Shown in pieces: positions 25,227 through 33,258 of a stretch of 64,000 nucleotides of DNA. This DNA comes from Enterococcus ureilyticus (GTDB lineage: Bacteria > Bacillota > Bacilli > Lactobacillales > Enterococcaceae), in the NCBI RefSeq assembly GCF_001730315.1, contig NZ_MIKC01000041.1, positions 1 through 64,000 of the forward strand, in the 5' to 3' direction. Every line of letters starts with the position of its first letter. The first letter of the stretch is position 1. Under the pieces are notes generated by a model. That model saw only the letters and a list, made by a program, of their open reading frames with translations, did not search any database and was not told where the DNA came from. A program made the translations under genes and the position numbers.

Positions 25227-26114
25227 ATGATTGTTTCAGCGATTGGACAAGGAATGTTATGGGCAATATTAGGGTTAGGGATTTTTATGACATATCGTAT
25301 ATTAAATTTTCCGGATATGACAACAGAGGGGTCATTTCCTTTAGGTGGTGCAGTTTGCGTTACGGCAATTACATCCGGTATCCATCCGATTTTAGCAACA
25401 TTACTAGGTGTTTTAGCGGGGATGTGTGCAGGTTTAGTAACAGGTTTACTATTTACTAAAGGAAAAATTCCCGTAATCTTAGCGGGGATTTTGGTTATGT
25501 TAGGTTTGAATTCTGTTATTCTTTATGTGATGCAAACACCAAATTTATCTTTATTGAATAAACCAAAAATTCAAGATTTCTTTTTACAACTAAACTTACC
25601 TAATTATTATGATATTATTTTTTTAGGTGTGATTGTTTTAGCAATCATCATCAGTTTACTACTGTTTTTCTTTAACACGAATTTAGGTCAAGCATATATT
25701 GCAACTGGAGATAACGAGCATATGGCCCGTTCGATCGGAATCAAGACGGATTCTATGAAAATATTAGGGTTGACATTATCAAATGGTGTCATTGCATTGT
25801 CTGGGGCGCTAATTGCACAAAATGATGGCTACGCGGATGTCAATAAAGGAACTGGCGTAATCGTCATTGGTTTGGCTTCAATCATTATTGGAGAGGTCCT
25901 CTTTGGTGAACTGACATTTGCTGAACGTCTTGTGGCAATTGTCGTAGGAAGCATCATTTATCAACTACTTATTTTGCTTGTCATTAAACTGGGCTTCGAC
26001 ACAACGTATTTAAAAATCTTTTCAGCAGTGATATTGGCGGCATGTTTAATGATTCCACAACTAAAAAAAGCATTGAATCTTCACTTTTTACCACAAAAGG
26101 AGGCAGACAAATGA
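25227..26114 (+). CDS. ABC transporter permease, TrpY-type (branched-chain permease family)
   Basis: 295 aa with eight or more hydrophobic segments and the BPD_transp_2 signature region around GQAYIATGDNEHMARSIGI and GVIALSGALIAQ. It forms the membrane channel for the preceding binding protein. It starts 12 nt after it and overlaps the ATPase gene by 4 nt (ATGA). Confidence 0.87.
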   Translation: MIVSAIGQGMLWAILGLGIFMTYRILNFPDMTTEGSFPLGGAVCVTAITSGIHPILATLLGVLAGMCAGLVTGLLFTKGKIPVILAGILVMLGLNSVILYVMQTPNLSLLNKPKIQDFFLQLNLPNYYDIIFLGVIVLAIIISLLLFFFNTNLGQAYIATGDNEHMARSIGIKTDSMKILGLTLSNGVIALSGALIAQNDGYADVNKGTGVIVIGLASIIIGEVLFGELTFAERLVAIVVGSIIYQLLILLVIKLGFDTTYLKIFSAVILAACLMIPQLKKALNLHFLPQKEADK

Positions 26115-26896
26115 GTACAGTGTTAGAGCTTAAAAATGCGACAAAACAAATTGATAATGGCTTAAATGAAACAAAACTGATTTTGAATCATGTAAATTTA
26201 AAAATTGCACAAGGTGAATTTGTCACGGTACTTGGTGGGAATGGTGCGGGGAAAAGTACGTTATTTAATAGTATTGCAGGAACTTTGGACCTAAGTGAAG
26301 GGGAGCTTTTTATAGACGGTCAGAATATTACAAATTATTCTGAAGAAAAGCGCGCAAAGTACTTTTCTCGAGTGTTTCAAGATCCAAAAATGGGAACGGC
26401 CCCAAGGATGACAGTTGCAGAGAATTTATTATTAGCATTACATCGAGGCAAAAGACGAGGGTTACGTTTACGAAAGCTGAATGAAGAAAGAACTTTTTTT
26501 ACAAAGATTTGTAGTGAAGTTGGCAATGGTCTGGAAAATCATTTAGATACGCCAACCGGAAATCTATCAGGCGGACAAAGACAAGCTTTAAGTTTATTGA
26601 TGGCAACGTTGACCAAACCCGAGCTATTACTTTTAGATGAGCATACAGCTGCGTTAGATCCTAAAACATCAAAACAGTTGATGCAACTGACAGATCAACG
26701 AATCCAAGAAGGTCAGTTGACCTGTTTGATGATTACGCATCGTATGGAAGATGCACTACACTATGGCAATCGTTTGATCGTCCTACAAAAAGGAAAAATT
26801 ATTAAAGATTTAAATAAGGCAGAAAAAGAAAAATTAAGCTTACAAGATCTATTATTATTCTTCGAAGAAGCAGCTGAAGAAATTTCGGTTGATTAA
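26111..26896 (+). CDS. ABC transporter ATPase, TrpZ-type
   Basis: 261 aa from the ATG at 26111 (AGGAGGCAG upstream; the frame extends further into the permease). Walker A GGNGAGKST, Q-loop RVFQDPKMG, signature LSGGQRQALSL, Walker B LLLLDEHTAALD and switch His ITHRMED are all intact. It energises the Trp-type importer. The attenuator at 23933-24167 should control all three genes. Confidence 0.9.
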   Translation: MSTVLELKNATKQIDNGLNETKLILNHVNLKIAQGEFVTVLGGNGAGKSTLFNSIAGTLDLSEGELFIDGQNITNYSEEKRAKYFSRVFQDPKMGTAPRMTVAENLLLALHRGKRRGLRLRKLNEERTFFTKICSEVGNGLENHLDTPTGNLSGGQRQALSLLMATLTKPELLLLDEHTAALDPKTSKQLMQLTDQRIQEGQLTCLMITHRMEDALHYGNRLIVLQKGKIIKDLNKAEKEKLSLQDLLLFFEEAAEEISVD

Positions 26897-26947
26897 AAAA
26901 GGCGAGATAGAAGCGTTTAGCTCCGAAGGATTTACTTTTTCCGCGCT

Positions 26948-27017
26948 GTTTATTCGGATTTAGAGCGCGAAACAAAACTGACCTTTAGTTTTGTCTTGCG
27001 CTCCTGCTTTTTTTTTT
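26948..27017 (+). terminator. Terminator within the dispersed repeat
   Basis: Stem GAGCGCGAAACAAAACT / AGTTTTGTCTTGCGCTC (26963-27003) and a ten-T run. Its left part TTTATTCGGATTTAGAGCGC to CAAAACTGA repeats the element at 13126-13157 almost exactly. It ends the Trp-type transporter operon and faces the convergent ThrE-like genes. Confidence 0.8.
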
Positions 27018-27028
27018 CTGTTTTTATC

Positions 27029-27487
27029 TTATGAATTATTGATTGTCGATCTATTTTTATCAAAAAATTTTTTCAATAAACGTTCAACGATACCAGTCAC
27101 CATAAAACCAGCAGCAATTGCACCGGCTGTCATGATTACATTGATGATCGAGTGAAATCCTCCAACATAATCACCTAAAACGATGCTTCTAACTGCTTGA
27201 TAGGCAGCTCCACCAGGTACTAATGGAACTAAGCTGGGAATATTAAAGATCGTCATCGGCATTTTTTTTCTACGTGAAAAATAAATACTTAACAAACCAA
27301 TACCAATAGCACCCAGAAAATTAGCAAAAATTTCTCCTGCTTCCAAATTTTTCGTGAACCAAAAAATCATCCAGCCTACAGCACCAGTGAGGCCGCAAGC
27401 GTTTAAAACTTTTCTAGGGACATTTGTAACAATTCCAAAGGTTACCGTACTCAGATAACTAAATAAGCAATGTATAATAACTTCCAC
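27029..27487 (-). CDS. ThrE-type exporter small subunit (DUF3815 family)
   Basis: 152 aa, four or five membrane helices (including GAVGWMIFWFTK, IFANFLGAIGIGLLSIYF, NIPSLVPLVPGGAAYQAVRS). The conserved PLVPGGAAY motif is that of the C-terminal half of threonine/serine exporters split in two genes. It lies 12 nt after its partner and forms a two-gene operon on the minus strand. Confidence 0.82.
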   Translation of the reverse strand: MEVIIHCLFSYLSTVTFGIVTNVPRKVLNACGLTGAVGWMIFWFTKNLEAGEIFANFLGAIGIGLLSIYFSRRKKMPMTIFNIPSLVPLVPGGAAYQAVRSIVLGDYVGGFHSIINVIMTAGAIAAGFMVTGIVERLLKKFFDKNRSTINNS

Positions 27488-27499
27488 AGAATTTTCTCC

Positions 27500-28261
27500 T
27501 TACATAAATAATTTAAACACAATGGCGATCCCAATCCCAATCGAGCCGGCCACAAAGATGGCTTCGGTGGCTCGTGCAGTTCCACTCAAAAGATGGCCGG
27601 CTAAGATATCTCTAAACGAGTTTGTAATAGCTACTCCAGGCACAAGTGGCATGACGGCACCGATAATAATATTATCGATATTTTCAGCTACATGAAACTT
27701 TACTGCTAGATAAGCTAAAAATCCAATTGAAAAAGCCGCAAGAAAATCATCTAAAAACTTGATATTTAACCACTCTTTAGTAAAAAAAGCTACACTAAAA
27801 CCGATCATACCGATGAAAAAAGTAGCGAAAAAATCATTCCAAGTACCACCAAATATATACATCAACATACAGCTGACCACTCCTGCTGAAAGAATTTGCA
27901 GAAAAGTAGAATAAGTGGGTGCTTCATGAGTGATATTTTTTAGCTTTCGATTAAGTTCTTCCAATGTAATTTCTTTGTTAGCAAATTTTCGGGAAAGGTC
28001 ATTAACGATCGCAACATTTTCTAAATTGATACTTCGTTCTGTAACATTTTCTAATTGGGTATAATTACTAGAACGAAAGCCCATAAAAAGTCCTGTCGCT
28101 GTAACGTAGCTGACACTTTCTTTTTGACCGGCATTTTCAGCAATACGATTCATCGTATCTTCAACTCGATATACTTCAGAGCCACTTTCGGTCATGATTT
28201 TTCCAGCCATTAAGCACGTATCTAAAATAAGTTGTATTGTTGATTGTTTATCTGTTCTCAT
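27500..28261 (-). CDS. ThrE-type exporter large subunit (DUF1212 family)
   Basis: 253 aa. The cytoplasmic N-terminal half (LIDTCLMAGKIMTESGSEVYRVEDTM region, GLFMGFRSS) is followed by five membrane helices with MPLVPGVAITNSFRDILAG, the conserved motif of the family. With the small subunit it should form a threonine/serine-type exporter. In the ATG context an AAGGAG lies just upstream. Confidence 0.83.
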   Translation of the reverse strand: MRTDKQSTIQLILDTCLMAGKIMTESGSEVYRVEDTMNRIAENAGQKESVSYVTATGLFMGFRSSNYTQLENVTERSINLENVAIVNDLSRKFANKEITLEELNRKLKNITHEAPTYSTFLQILSAGVVSCMLMYIFGGTWNDFFATFFIGMIGFSVAFFTKEWLNIKFLDDFLAAFSIGFLAYLAVKFHVAENIDNIIIGAVMPLVPGVAITNSFRDILAGHLLSGTARATEAIFVAGSIGIGIAIVFKLFM

Positions 28262-28504
28262 AATAAAAAAACTCCTTACCCTAAAGGTTACAATAAGGTT
28301 AGTGTATCACTTTTTTATCCTGTTTGAAATGACTAGCGTATTATCTAGAAAAATACCAACGAGCAGAAATATTTAGAATTCTCTTAGAATTATAAGGAAA
28401 CCCTAAAAAATTGTAGAAAACTTCACAGATAGCTAAAAGTTCCTTGCTTTTTCCAAGTAAAAGTCCTATCCTTATAGATAACAAACCGAAGGGGTCTATA
28501 TATT

Positions 28505-28693
28505 ATGGATAAGCAATGGTCACTTTATTCAGTAAGCAGTCTGATTTTACTTGTATTGTTAAAAAGAACGTTCGATCAGGGACATATGGGATTAAGCATA
28601 ATCCTGCTTCTTCTCTTACTGATTCAAGTGACAGGAACCGTTATCTGTGTTCATCAAAAAAGACATAAAAAAGAAATCCCATCTTCTAAATAA
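28505..28693 (+). CDS. Small membrane protein (62 aa)
   Basis: ATG after AAGGGG. Two hydrophobic segments (about 7-22 and 30-50: YSVSSLILLVLL and LSIILLLLLLIQVTGTVICV) and a basic C-terminus (HQKRHKKEIP). No family was recognised. The stop codon falls inside the following terminator. Confidence 0.5.
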   Translation: MDKQWSLYSVSSLILLVLLKRTFDQGHMGLSIILLLLLLIQVTGTVICVHQKRHKKEIPSSK

Positions 28694-28708
28694 GAAGTGG
28701 GATTTTTT
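28674..28708 (+). terminator. Terminator after the small membrane protein gene
   Basis: Stem AAATCCCA..CTTCT / AGAAG..TGGGATTT followed by TTTT. It also overlaps the last codons of the gene before it. Confidence 0.8.
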
Positions 28709-28732
28709 AGTGTAATTTAGTAGAGCACTTCG

Positions 28733-29506
28733 TTAAATCAAGTCAAAATGTTTCAACGCATGAACAATTCCGCCGTCAGTATTTTTTTTGGTGATAAAGC
28801 TAGAACGTTCTTTTAATTCGCTACGTGCATTGCCCATCGCAATTTTATGGTCACAAGCTTCAAATAATGCAAGATCATTAATCCCATCTCCAAATGCAAA
28901 AGTTGGAACTTTAGGCAGTTCTAGTGTCTTAAATAGATTTTGAACACCACTGCCTTTAGAGACACCTTTTCTTACAGTATCAATTGAATAAGGACCATTA
29001 CGATAAAAGGTCATTTCTGGGAACTGCTTTAGATAATGCTCATCCCCATCTTCGGATAGTACTAACATCATATTTACAGTTTTCTCAGCCAAATTGGATC
29101 GATCAATATCAGGAACGTCAGAATGAATAAAAGCATAGGCATTTCTTAAGATGTCGCTGTGACCAGAACACCAAATTTGTTGATCATTATAAAAAGAAAT
29201 CTCATGTCCAAGACTTTTGACCTGTTCATACATTTTTAGACATTCTTCATAAGAGAATTCATCTGAATAAACTTTCTTTCCTTCTACTTGAATAAATTGA
29301 CCATTCATTACGATCGCAGAATCAATGCCGCTATCTTTCATAATATGCTCAATTTCTACAACGGTTCGTCCAGTCGCGATCATTGGTAAAATTTGATTGG
29401 CTTTTAATGCACGAATTGCGCTTGTAATCTCGGGTGTGATTTGGGACTTATCATTCAATAAGGTTCCATCCAAATCAAAAAAAGCAACTGCTTGTATATT
29501 TTCCAT
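28733..29506 (-). CDS. Cof-type HAD-superfamily phosphatase
   Basis: 257 aa. HAD motif I DLDGTLLND, motif II (ATGRT), a lid domain of the Cof/IIB type (about 85-185), motif III Lys in RKGVSKGSGV, and motif IV FGDGINDLALFEACDHKIAMGNA. Members dephosphorylate sugar phosphates, nucleotides or flavin precursors; the substrate cannot be read from sequence. The ATG at 29506 has GAAAGGACG upstream. Confidence 0.87.
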   Translation of the reverse strand: MENIQAVAFFDLDGTLLNDKSQITPEITSAIRALKANQILPMIATGRTVVEIEHIMKDSGIDSAIVMNGQFIQVEGKKVYSDEFSYEECLKMYEQVKSLGHEISFYNDQQIWCSGHSDILRNAYAFIHSDVPDIDRSNLAEKTVNMMLVLSEDGDEHYLKQFPEMTFYRNGPYSIDTVRKGVSKGSGVQNLFKTLELPKVPTFAFGDGINDLALFEACDHKIAMGNARSELKERSSFITKKNTDGGIVHALKHFDLI

Positions 29507-29587
29507 GAATTTTCAACGTCCTTTCAACACTTATCTTATCAAAGATTGAATAAAAGACAAAGCTTTTTTGAAGAAAGGTAGAAGTTA

Positions 29588-29616
29588 TTGGAGCTAAGCC
29601 AATTTTAGAGTATAAT
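29588..29616 (+). promoter_or_regulatory. Promoter of the two-component operon
   Basis: TTGGAG (29588-29593) and TATAAT (29611-29616) with a 17-bp spacer, about 40 nt before the response-regulator ATG. Confidence 0.7.
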
Positions 29617-29656
29617 ATAAATGACGTTAAACTAGAAGGGAAGAGGCGATTAGATA

Positions 29657-30376
29657 ATGAATGTCTTAATGATAGAAGATAATGAATCTGTTTCAGAAAT
29701 GATGCAAATGTTTTTCTTAAATGAGGGGTGGGAGGCAACATTTAAATATGATGGGAAGGAAGGTTTAGATGCTTTTTTAGAAAATCCTGAGAAATGGGAT
29801 ATGATCACTCTAGACTTAAACTTGCCTACAATGGACGGAATGGCGGTCTGTCGTGAGGTCCGTAAAGTTTCAAATTCGGTTCCAATCATTATGTTAACAG
29901 CACGTGATTCAGAAAGCGATCAAGTAATCGGATTAGAGATGGGAGCAGATGATTATGTTACAAAACCGTTTAGCCCGCTAACGTTGATTGCTCGAATAAA
30001 AGCCTTGCATCGCCGCTCTGAAATTGGAGAACATAATTTAGATGGCGCAGACCGTTCAGATGATCAGTTCGATGTCGAAACAGATCACTTTAAGATGAAT
30101 ACGAAGACAAGAGAGGCCTATCTTGATAATCAGCCAATCGATGGATTAACACCAAAAGAATTTGATCTTTTATATACGTTAGCTAAAAAGCCGCGACAAG
30201 TATTTTCACGTGAGCAGTTGCTTGAAATGGTTTGGGATTATCAATATTTTGGAGACGAACGTACAGTTGATGCGCATATAAAAAAATTGCGTCAAAAAAT
30301 TGAAAAAGTTGGACCACAAGTAATTCAAACGGTTTGGGGCGTAGGGTATAAATTTGACGATTCTGGAGTAGCTTAG
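29657..30376 (+). CDS. OmpR/PhoB-type response regulator
   Basis: 239 aa. Receiver domain with the acidic pair in MIEDNE, the phospho-acceptor Asp53 (TLDLNLPTMDG), the Thr in MLTARDS and the Lys in VTKPFSP; C-terminal winged helix (LTPKEFDLLYTLAKKPRQVFSREQLLEMVW, TVDAHIKKLRQKIEK, VWGVGYKFD). It acts with the histidine kinase that begins directly after its stop codon. Targets unknown; the convergent ABC-like pair nearby is a candidate because such systems often control neighbouring exporters. Confidence 0.93.
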   Translation: MNVLMIEDNESVSEMMQMFFLNEGWEATFKYDGKEGLDAFLENPEKWDMITLDLNLPTMDGMAVCREVRKVSNSVPIIMLTARDSESDQVIGLEMGADDYVTKPFSPLTLIARIKALHRRSEIGEHNLDGADRSDDQFDVETDHFKMNTKTREAYLDNQPIDGLTPKEFDLLYTLAKKPRQVFSREQLLEMVWDYQYFGDERTVDAHIKKLRQKIEKVGPQVIQTVWGVGYKFDDSGVA

Positions 30377-31846
30377 ATGAAATATTTATACCAACAATTA
30401 CTAGCTTTTTGGGGTGTGATCATACTGATCATTTTAATTGTGGGCACATCCTTTACACAACTAACTAAAAAAACAATGCAAGATACAAATTATGAACAGC
30501 TTAGAGGGTATGCGCAATCAGCTTGGCAAACAAAAGATTCGATCAATCGCTACCCAGGAATGACTGAACAAGAGCTGCTAAATATGTCGTTTACTTTATC
30601 TGAAAGTGTATTGAGCAATCAGGATGTTCAGTTTATATTTATAGATCATGATATGACGATCCAATATCCTGTGAACACTAAAAAGAAGTTTGATTATTCT
30701 CTGATAGAAGAAAATTGGGCCAACTTGATGCAAGGCCAACAGGAATATACCACAATCGATAAAGATATTTATGGAAATAAACATATGTCTTCCTATGTGA
30801 TGATGCCAGTTACGAAGACCAATGTTCAAACAAATGAAAATTCAATCGTTGGTGCATTAGTGGTTACGCAACCTGCTAAAAATGTTTCTGATAGTGTGGA
30901 TGCCATAACTGCAAACTTGTTCAAAGGATTTATCATATCAAGTATTGTAGGCTTAATTTTAAGTTACTTTTTTGCTAGTTTCCAAGTGAAACGGATCAAT
31001 CGTATGAGAAAGGCTACTAAAGAGATAACCAGTGGGAATTTTGATGTCAAATTAGTCACACATGATAAAGATGAATTTGATGATCTAGCAGAAGACTTCA
31101 ATAAAATGGCCGAGTCCTTGAAAGAATCCCGAGAAGAAATCGATCGGCAAGAAGATCGCCGGCGCCAATTCATGGCAGATGCTTCTCATGAGATGAGAAC
31201 GCCATTAACGACGATCAATGGTTTATTGGAAGGTCTTCAGTATAATGCGATCCCCGAAGGTCAAAGAGAAAATGCCATTAAACTTATGCAAAATGAAACC
31301 TCACGTTTGATTCGACTTGTAAATGAAAATTTAGACTATGAAAAGATTCGAACCAATCAAATCAGTATTGTCGTCAAAAAATTTGATGCCACAGAGACAT
31401 TGAAGAATATTCTTACGCAATTAGAGGGGAAAGCAGAATCAGCAAACGATAAACTTATCTTGGAAGCTGAGAATGCAATCGATGTATATGCTGATTATGA
31501 TCGATTTGTTCAGATCATGGTCAATATTATTCAAAACGCAATACAATTTACTCGTGACGGTGAGATTCGAGTTCGTCTGCAAAAAGGTTATTTAGAGACG
31601 ATTGTAACGATTTCGGATACAGGTATTGGGATGACAGAAGAGCAAGTCCAAAATATTTGGGATCGGTACTATAAAGTCGATCCTTCAAGGAAAAATACAA
31701 AATATGGTGAATCTGGTTTGGGCTTATCGATCGTACAACAATTAGTTCGTTTGCATAAGGGAAAAATCAGTGTAACAAGTGAAGAGGGCAAAGGAACAAG
31801 TTTTACTATTTCTTTTCCTGATGTGGAAATAGAAGATGAAATGTAA
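30377..31846 (+). CDS. Membrane sensor histidine kinase
   Basis: 489 aa. Two membrane helices (about 10-30 and 180-200) enclose an extracytoplasmic sensor domain; a HAMP linker follows, then H-box FMADASHEMRTPLTT, N-box QIMVNIIQNAIQFT, G1 DTGIGM and G2 GLGLSIVQQL. Complete and presumably active. No spacing from the response regulator (TAG then ATG). The signal sensed is not evident. I cannot name it with certainty among the enterococcal two-component systems. Confidence 0.93.
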   Translation: MKYLYQQLLAFWGVIILIILIVGTSFTQLTKKTMQDTNYEQLRGYAQSAWQTKDSINRYPGMTEQELLNMSFTLSESVLSNQDVQFIFIDHDMTIQYPVNTKKKFDYSLIEENWANLMQGQQEYTTIDKDIYGNKHMSSYVMMPVTKTNVQTNENSIVGALVVTQPAKNVSDSVDAITANLFKGFIISSIVGLILSYFFASFQVKRINRMRKATKEITSGNFDVKLVTHDKDEFDDLAEDFNKMAESLKESREEIDRQEDRRRQFMADASHEMRTPLTTINGLLEGLQYNAIPEGQRENAIKLMQNETSRLIRLVNENLDYEKIRTNQISIVVKKFDATETLKNILTQLEGKAESANDKLILEAENAIDVYADYDRFVQIMVNIIQNAIQFTRDGEIRVRLQKGYLETIVTISDTGIGMTEEQVQNIWDRYYKVDPSRKNTKYGESGLGLSIVQQLVRLHKGKISVTSEEGKGTSFTISFPDVEIEDEM

Positions 31847-31886
31847 AAAGTACCGGTTAAACAATTTTGTTTAACCGGTACTTTTT
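31845..31886. terminator. Bidirectional terminator
   Basis: Perfect 19-bp stem AAAAAGTACCGGTTAAACA / TGTTTAACCGGTACTTTTT between the kinase gene and the convergent ABC-like gene. Confidence 0.9.
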
Positions 31887-32436
31887 ATGCAATTTTGATA
31901 ACTTTATCCATGTAAGGACTTTCAGCGATCTGAATGTCATTTGTTAAAACCAAAATGGCTTTTTGTTTTTCTTTTGCTATTTTTTGAAGCAAAGGTAGGA
32001 GCTCTTGTCTTTGACCAATAGACAGTTTTTGGAAAATGTCATCAATAATGATAACATCTTTTTCTATGAGCATAAGCTGAACTAAATGAAGCTTAATTTG
32101 CTCAAAAGAAGTTAGTTCTTCTTCTGATTTGTTTAGTACATTTGTAGCAAGTCCCACATAAATAAATAGATCATCAAGCCGTTTCTTTTTATCCTTTTCT
32201 TTGATGGAAGAACCTACAAACAAATTGTCTCTGATGGATAGATAAGGTAAGAAAGTATTTTCAGATGAAATAAAGCCCACAGCCATCGATTGTTTCATCT
32301 CAAATGTTTTATCAATAAGAAAGTAAAAATCGGCTTGAATACTACTTTGGTCTTCTAAAACAACGGTCATATGTTGTTGTTGAAATAATTCCTTAAAACT
32401 TTCTTCAGTCCAATTTTTTGCTAAAGGAAAATTCAT
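31885..32436 (-). CDS. P-loop-less ABC-ATPase-like protein
   Basis: 183 aa from the ATG at 32436 (AGGACGTGAG upstream). The second half clearly follows an ABC nucleotide-binding domain: the Q-loop region ISSENTFLPYLSIRDNL, the signature position ELTSFEQIKLHLVQLM in which LSGGQ is lost, Walker B DVIIIDDIF with Asp-Asp instead of Asp-Glu, and VLTND in place of the switch His. There is no Walker A. It should not hydrolyse ATP normally. It starts 4 nt after the stop of a half-size permease. It may be a decayed transporter or a regulatory subunit. Confidence 0.6.
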   Translation of the reverse strand: MNFPLAKNWTEESFKELFQQQHMTVVLEDQSSIQADFYFLIDKTFEMKQSMAVGFISSENTFLPYLSIRDNLFVGSSIKEKDKKKRLDDLFIYVGLATNVLNKSEEELTSFEQIKLHLVQLMLIEKDVIIIDDIFQKLSIGQRQELLPLLQKIAKEKQKAILVLTNDIQIAESPYMDKVIKIA

Positions 32437-32440
32437 ACAC

Positions 32441-33151
32441 TCACGTCCTAAATACTTTTTTTGAATTTCTTGAAAGAAAATAGGTTGAAGCAAAAGTAAC
32501 TCCAGTTGTAATCGATAATAATAAAAGACAATTTTTTGAAAAAGCCTTGAAAATCGTAGCAATCGGTAAACTGCTAATACTTAGGGATAAAAAGTGTGTT
32601 TCTCCAGTTGAATTCATCACTTGGTTAGGTGTGCTTTCTATAAGTACATTAGAAGAGAAAAATGCCACACGTTTAATTCCCAGTCCTTTTGCAAGTAGTG
32701 GTCTAACTTGTAATAAAATAAATTCATATGTATGCTGACAGACAATAAGAACTACTCCAGTGGTGATTATTCCAACTGTAATTGGAATGATACTTTCTAA
32801 AATAGATTGCTTCACAATAAAACGATTTGAAAAGCCCATAATACGCCATTTCATCATATCTTGTTTTTTTATATTTAATGAAATAAAAACTAACAGAGTA
32901 ATTAGCATTGCCCACAGTAATATAAAAACTAAATACAAAGTAGAATACAGCTGCATAATTTTTTGATAGTTAGAATGGTACTCAGAGTTATTGATCAAGT
33001 CGCTTACTTGATCATATAAAGACGTTTCTAGATCTTTCAAATTCAACAGACTAGTCAATAAAAATAGAAAAAAAGCAGAGCAAACACCAATACAAAAAGA
33101 AATCCTTTTATGATAAGAAACGCTGGCAAACGCGTAACGAATATTTTTCAA
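32441..33151 (-). CDS. Half-size FtsX-like ABC permease
   Basis: 236 aa starting at a TTG (33151) preceded by GTGAGGTGA. Four membrane helices: N-terminal (ISFCIGVCSAFFLFLLTSLL), two in the middle (LVFILLWAMLITLLVFISL and ILESIIPITVGIITTGVVLIV) and one C-terminal (LLLLSITTGVTFASTYFLS). KWRIMGFSNRFIVKQSILES is the short loop seen in FtsX/MacB-like permeases. Bacitracin- or lantibiotic-type permeases are usually far larger, so this is either shortened or a minimal version. Operon partner of the P-loop-less protein. Confidence 0.6.
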   Translation of the reverse strand: MKNIRYAFASVSYHKRISFCIGVCSAFFLFLLTSLLNLKDLETSLYDQVSDLINNSEYHSNYQKIMQLYSTLYLVFILLWAMLITLLVFISLNIKKQDMMKWRIMGFSNRFIVKQSILESIIPITVGIITTGVVLIVCQHTYEFILLQVRPLLAKGLGIKRVAFFSSNVLIESTPNQVMNSTGETHFLSLSISSLPIATIFKAFSKNCLLLLSITTGVTFASTYFLSRNSKKVFRT

Positions 33152-33212
33152 ATAGGTTCACCTCACTAACGTAAGTATAAAAGAAGAATATGAATTAATT
33201 ATGAATAAGATT

Positions 33213-33245
33213 TAAAAAAGCTTGAGTAATTTACTCAAGCTTTCA
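33213..33245 (-). terminator. Terminator after ltaS
   Basis: Stem AAAGCTTGAGTAA / TTACTCAAGCTTT; on the minus strand it is followed by TTTTAAATC. It ends the ltaS transcript. Confidence 0.8.
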
Positions 33246-33258
33246 TGATTGTTCTGTG

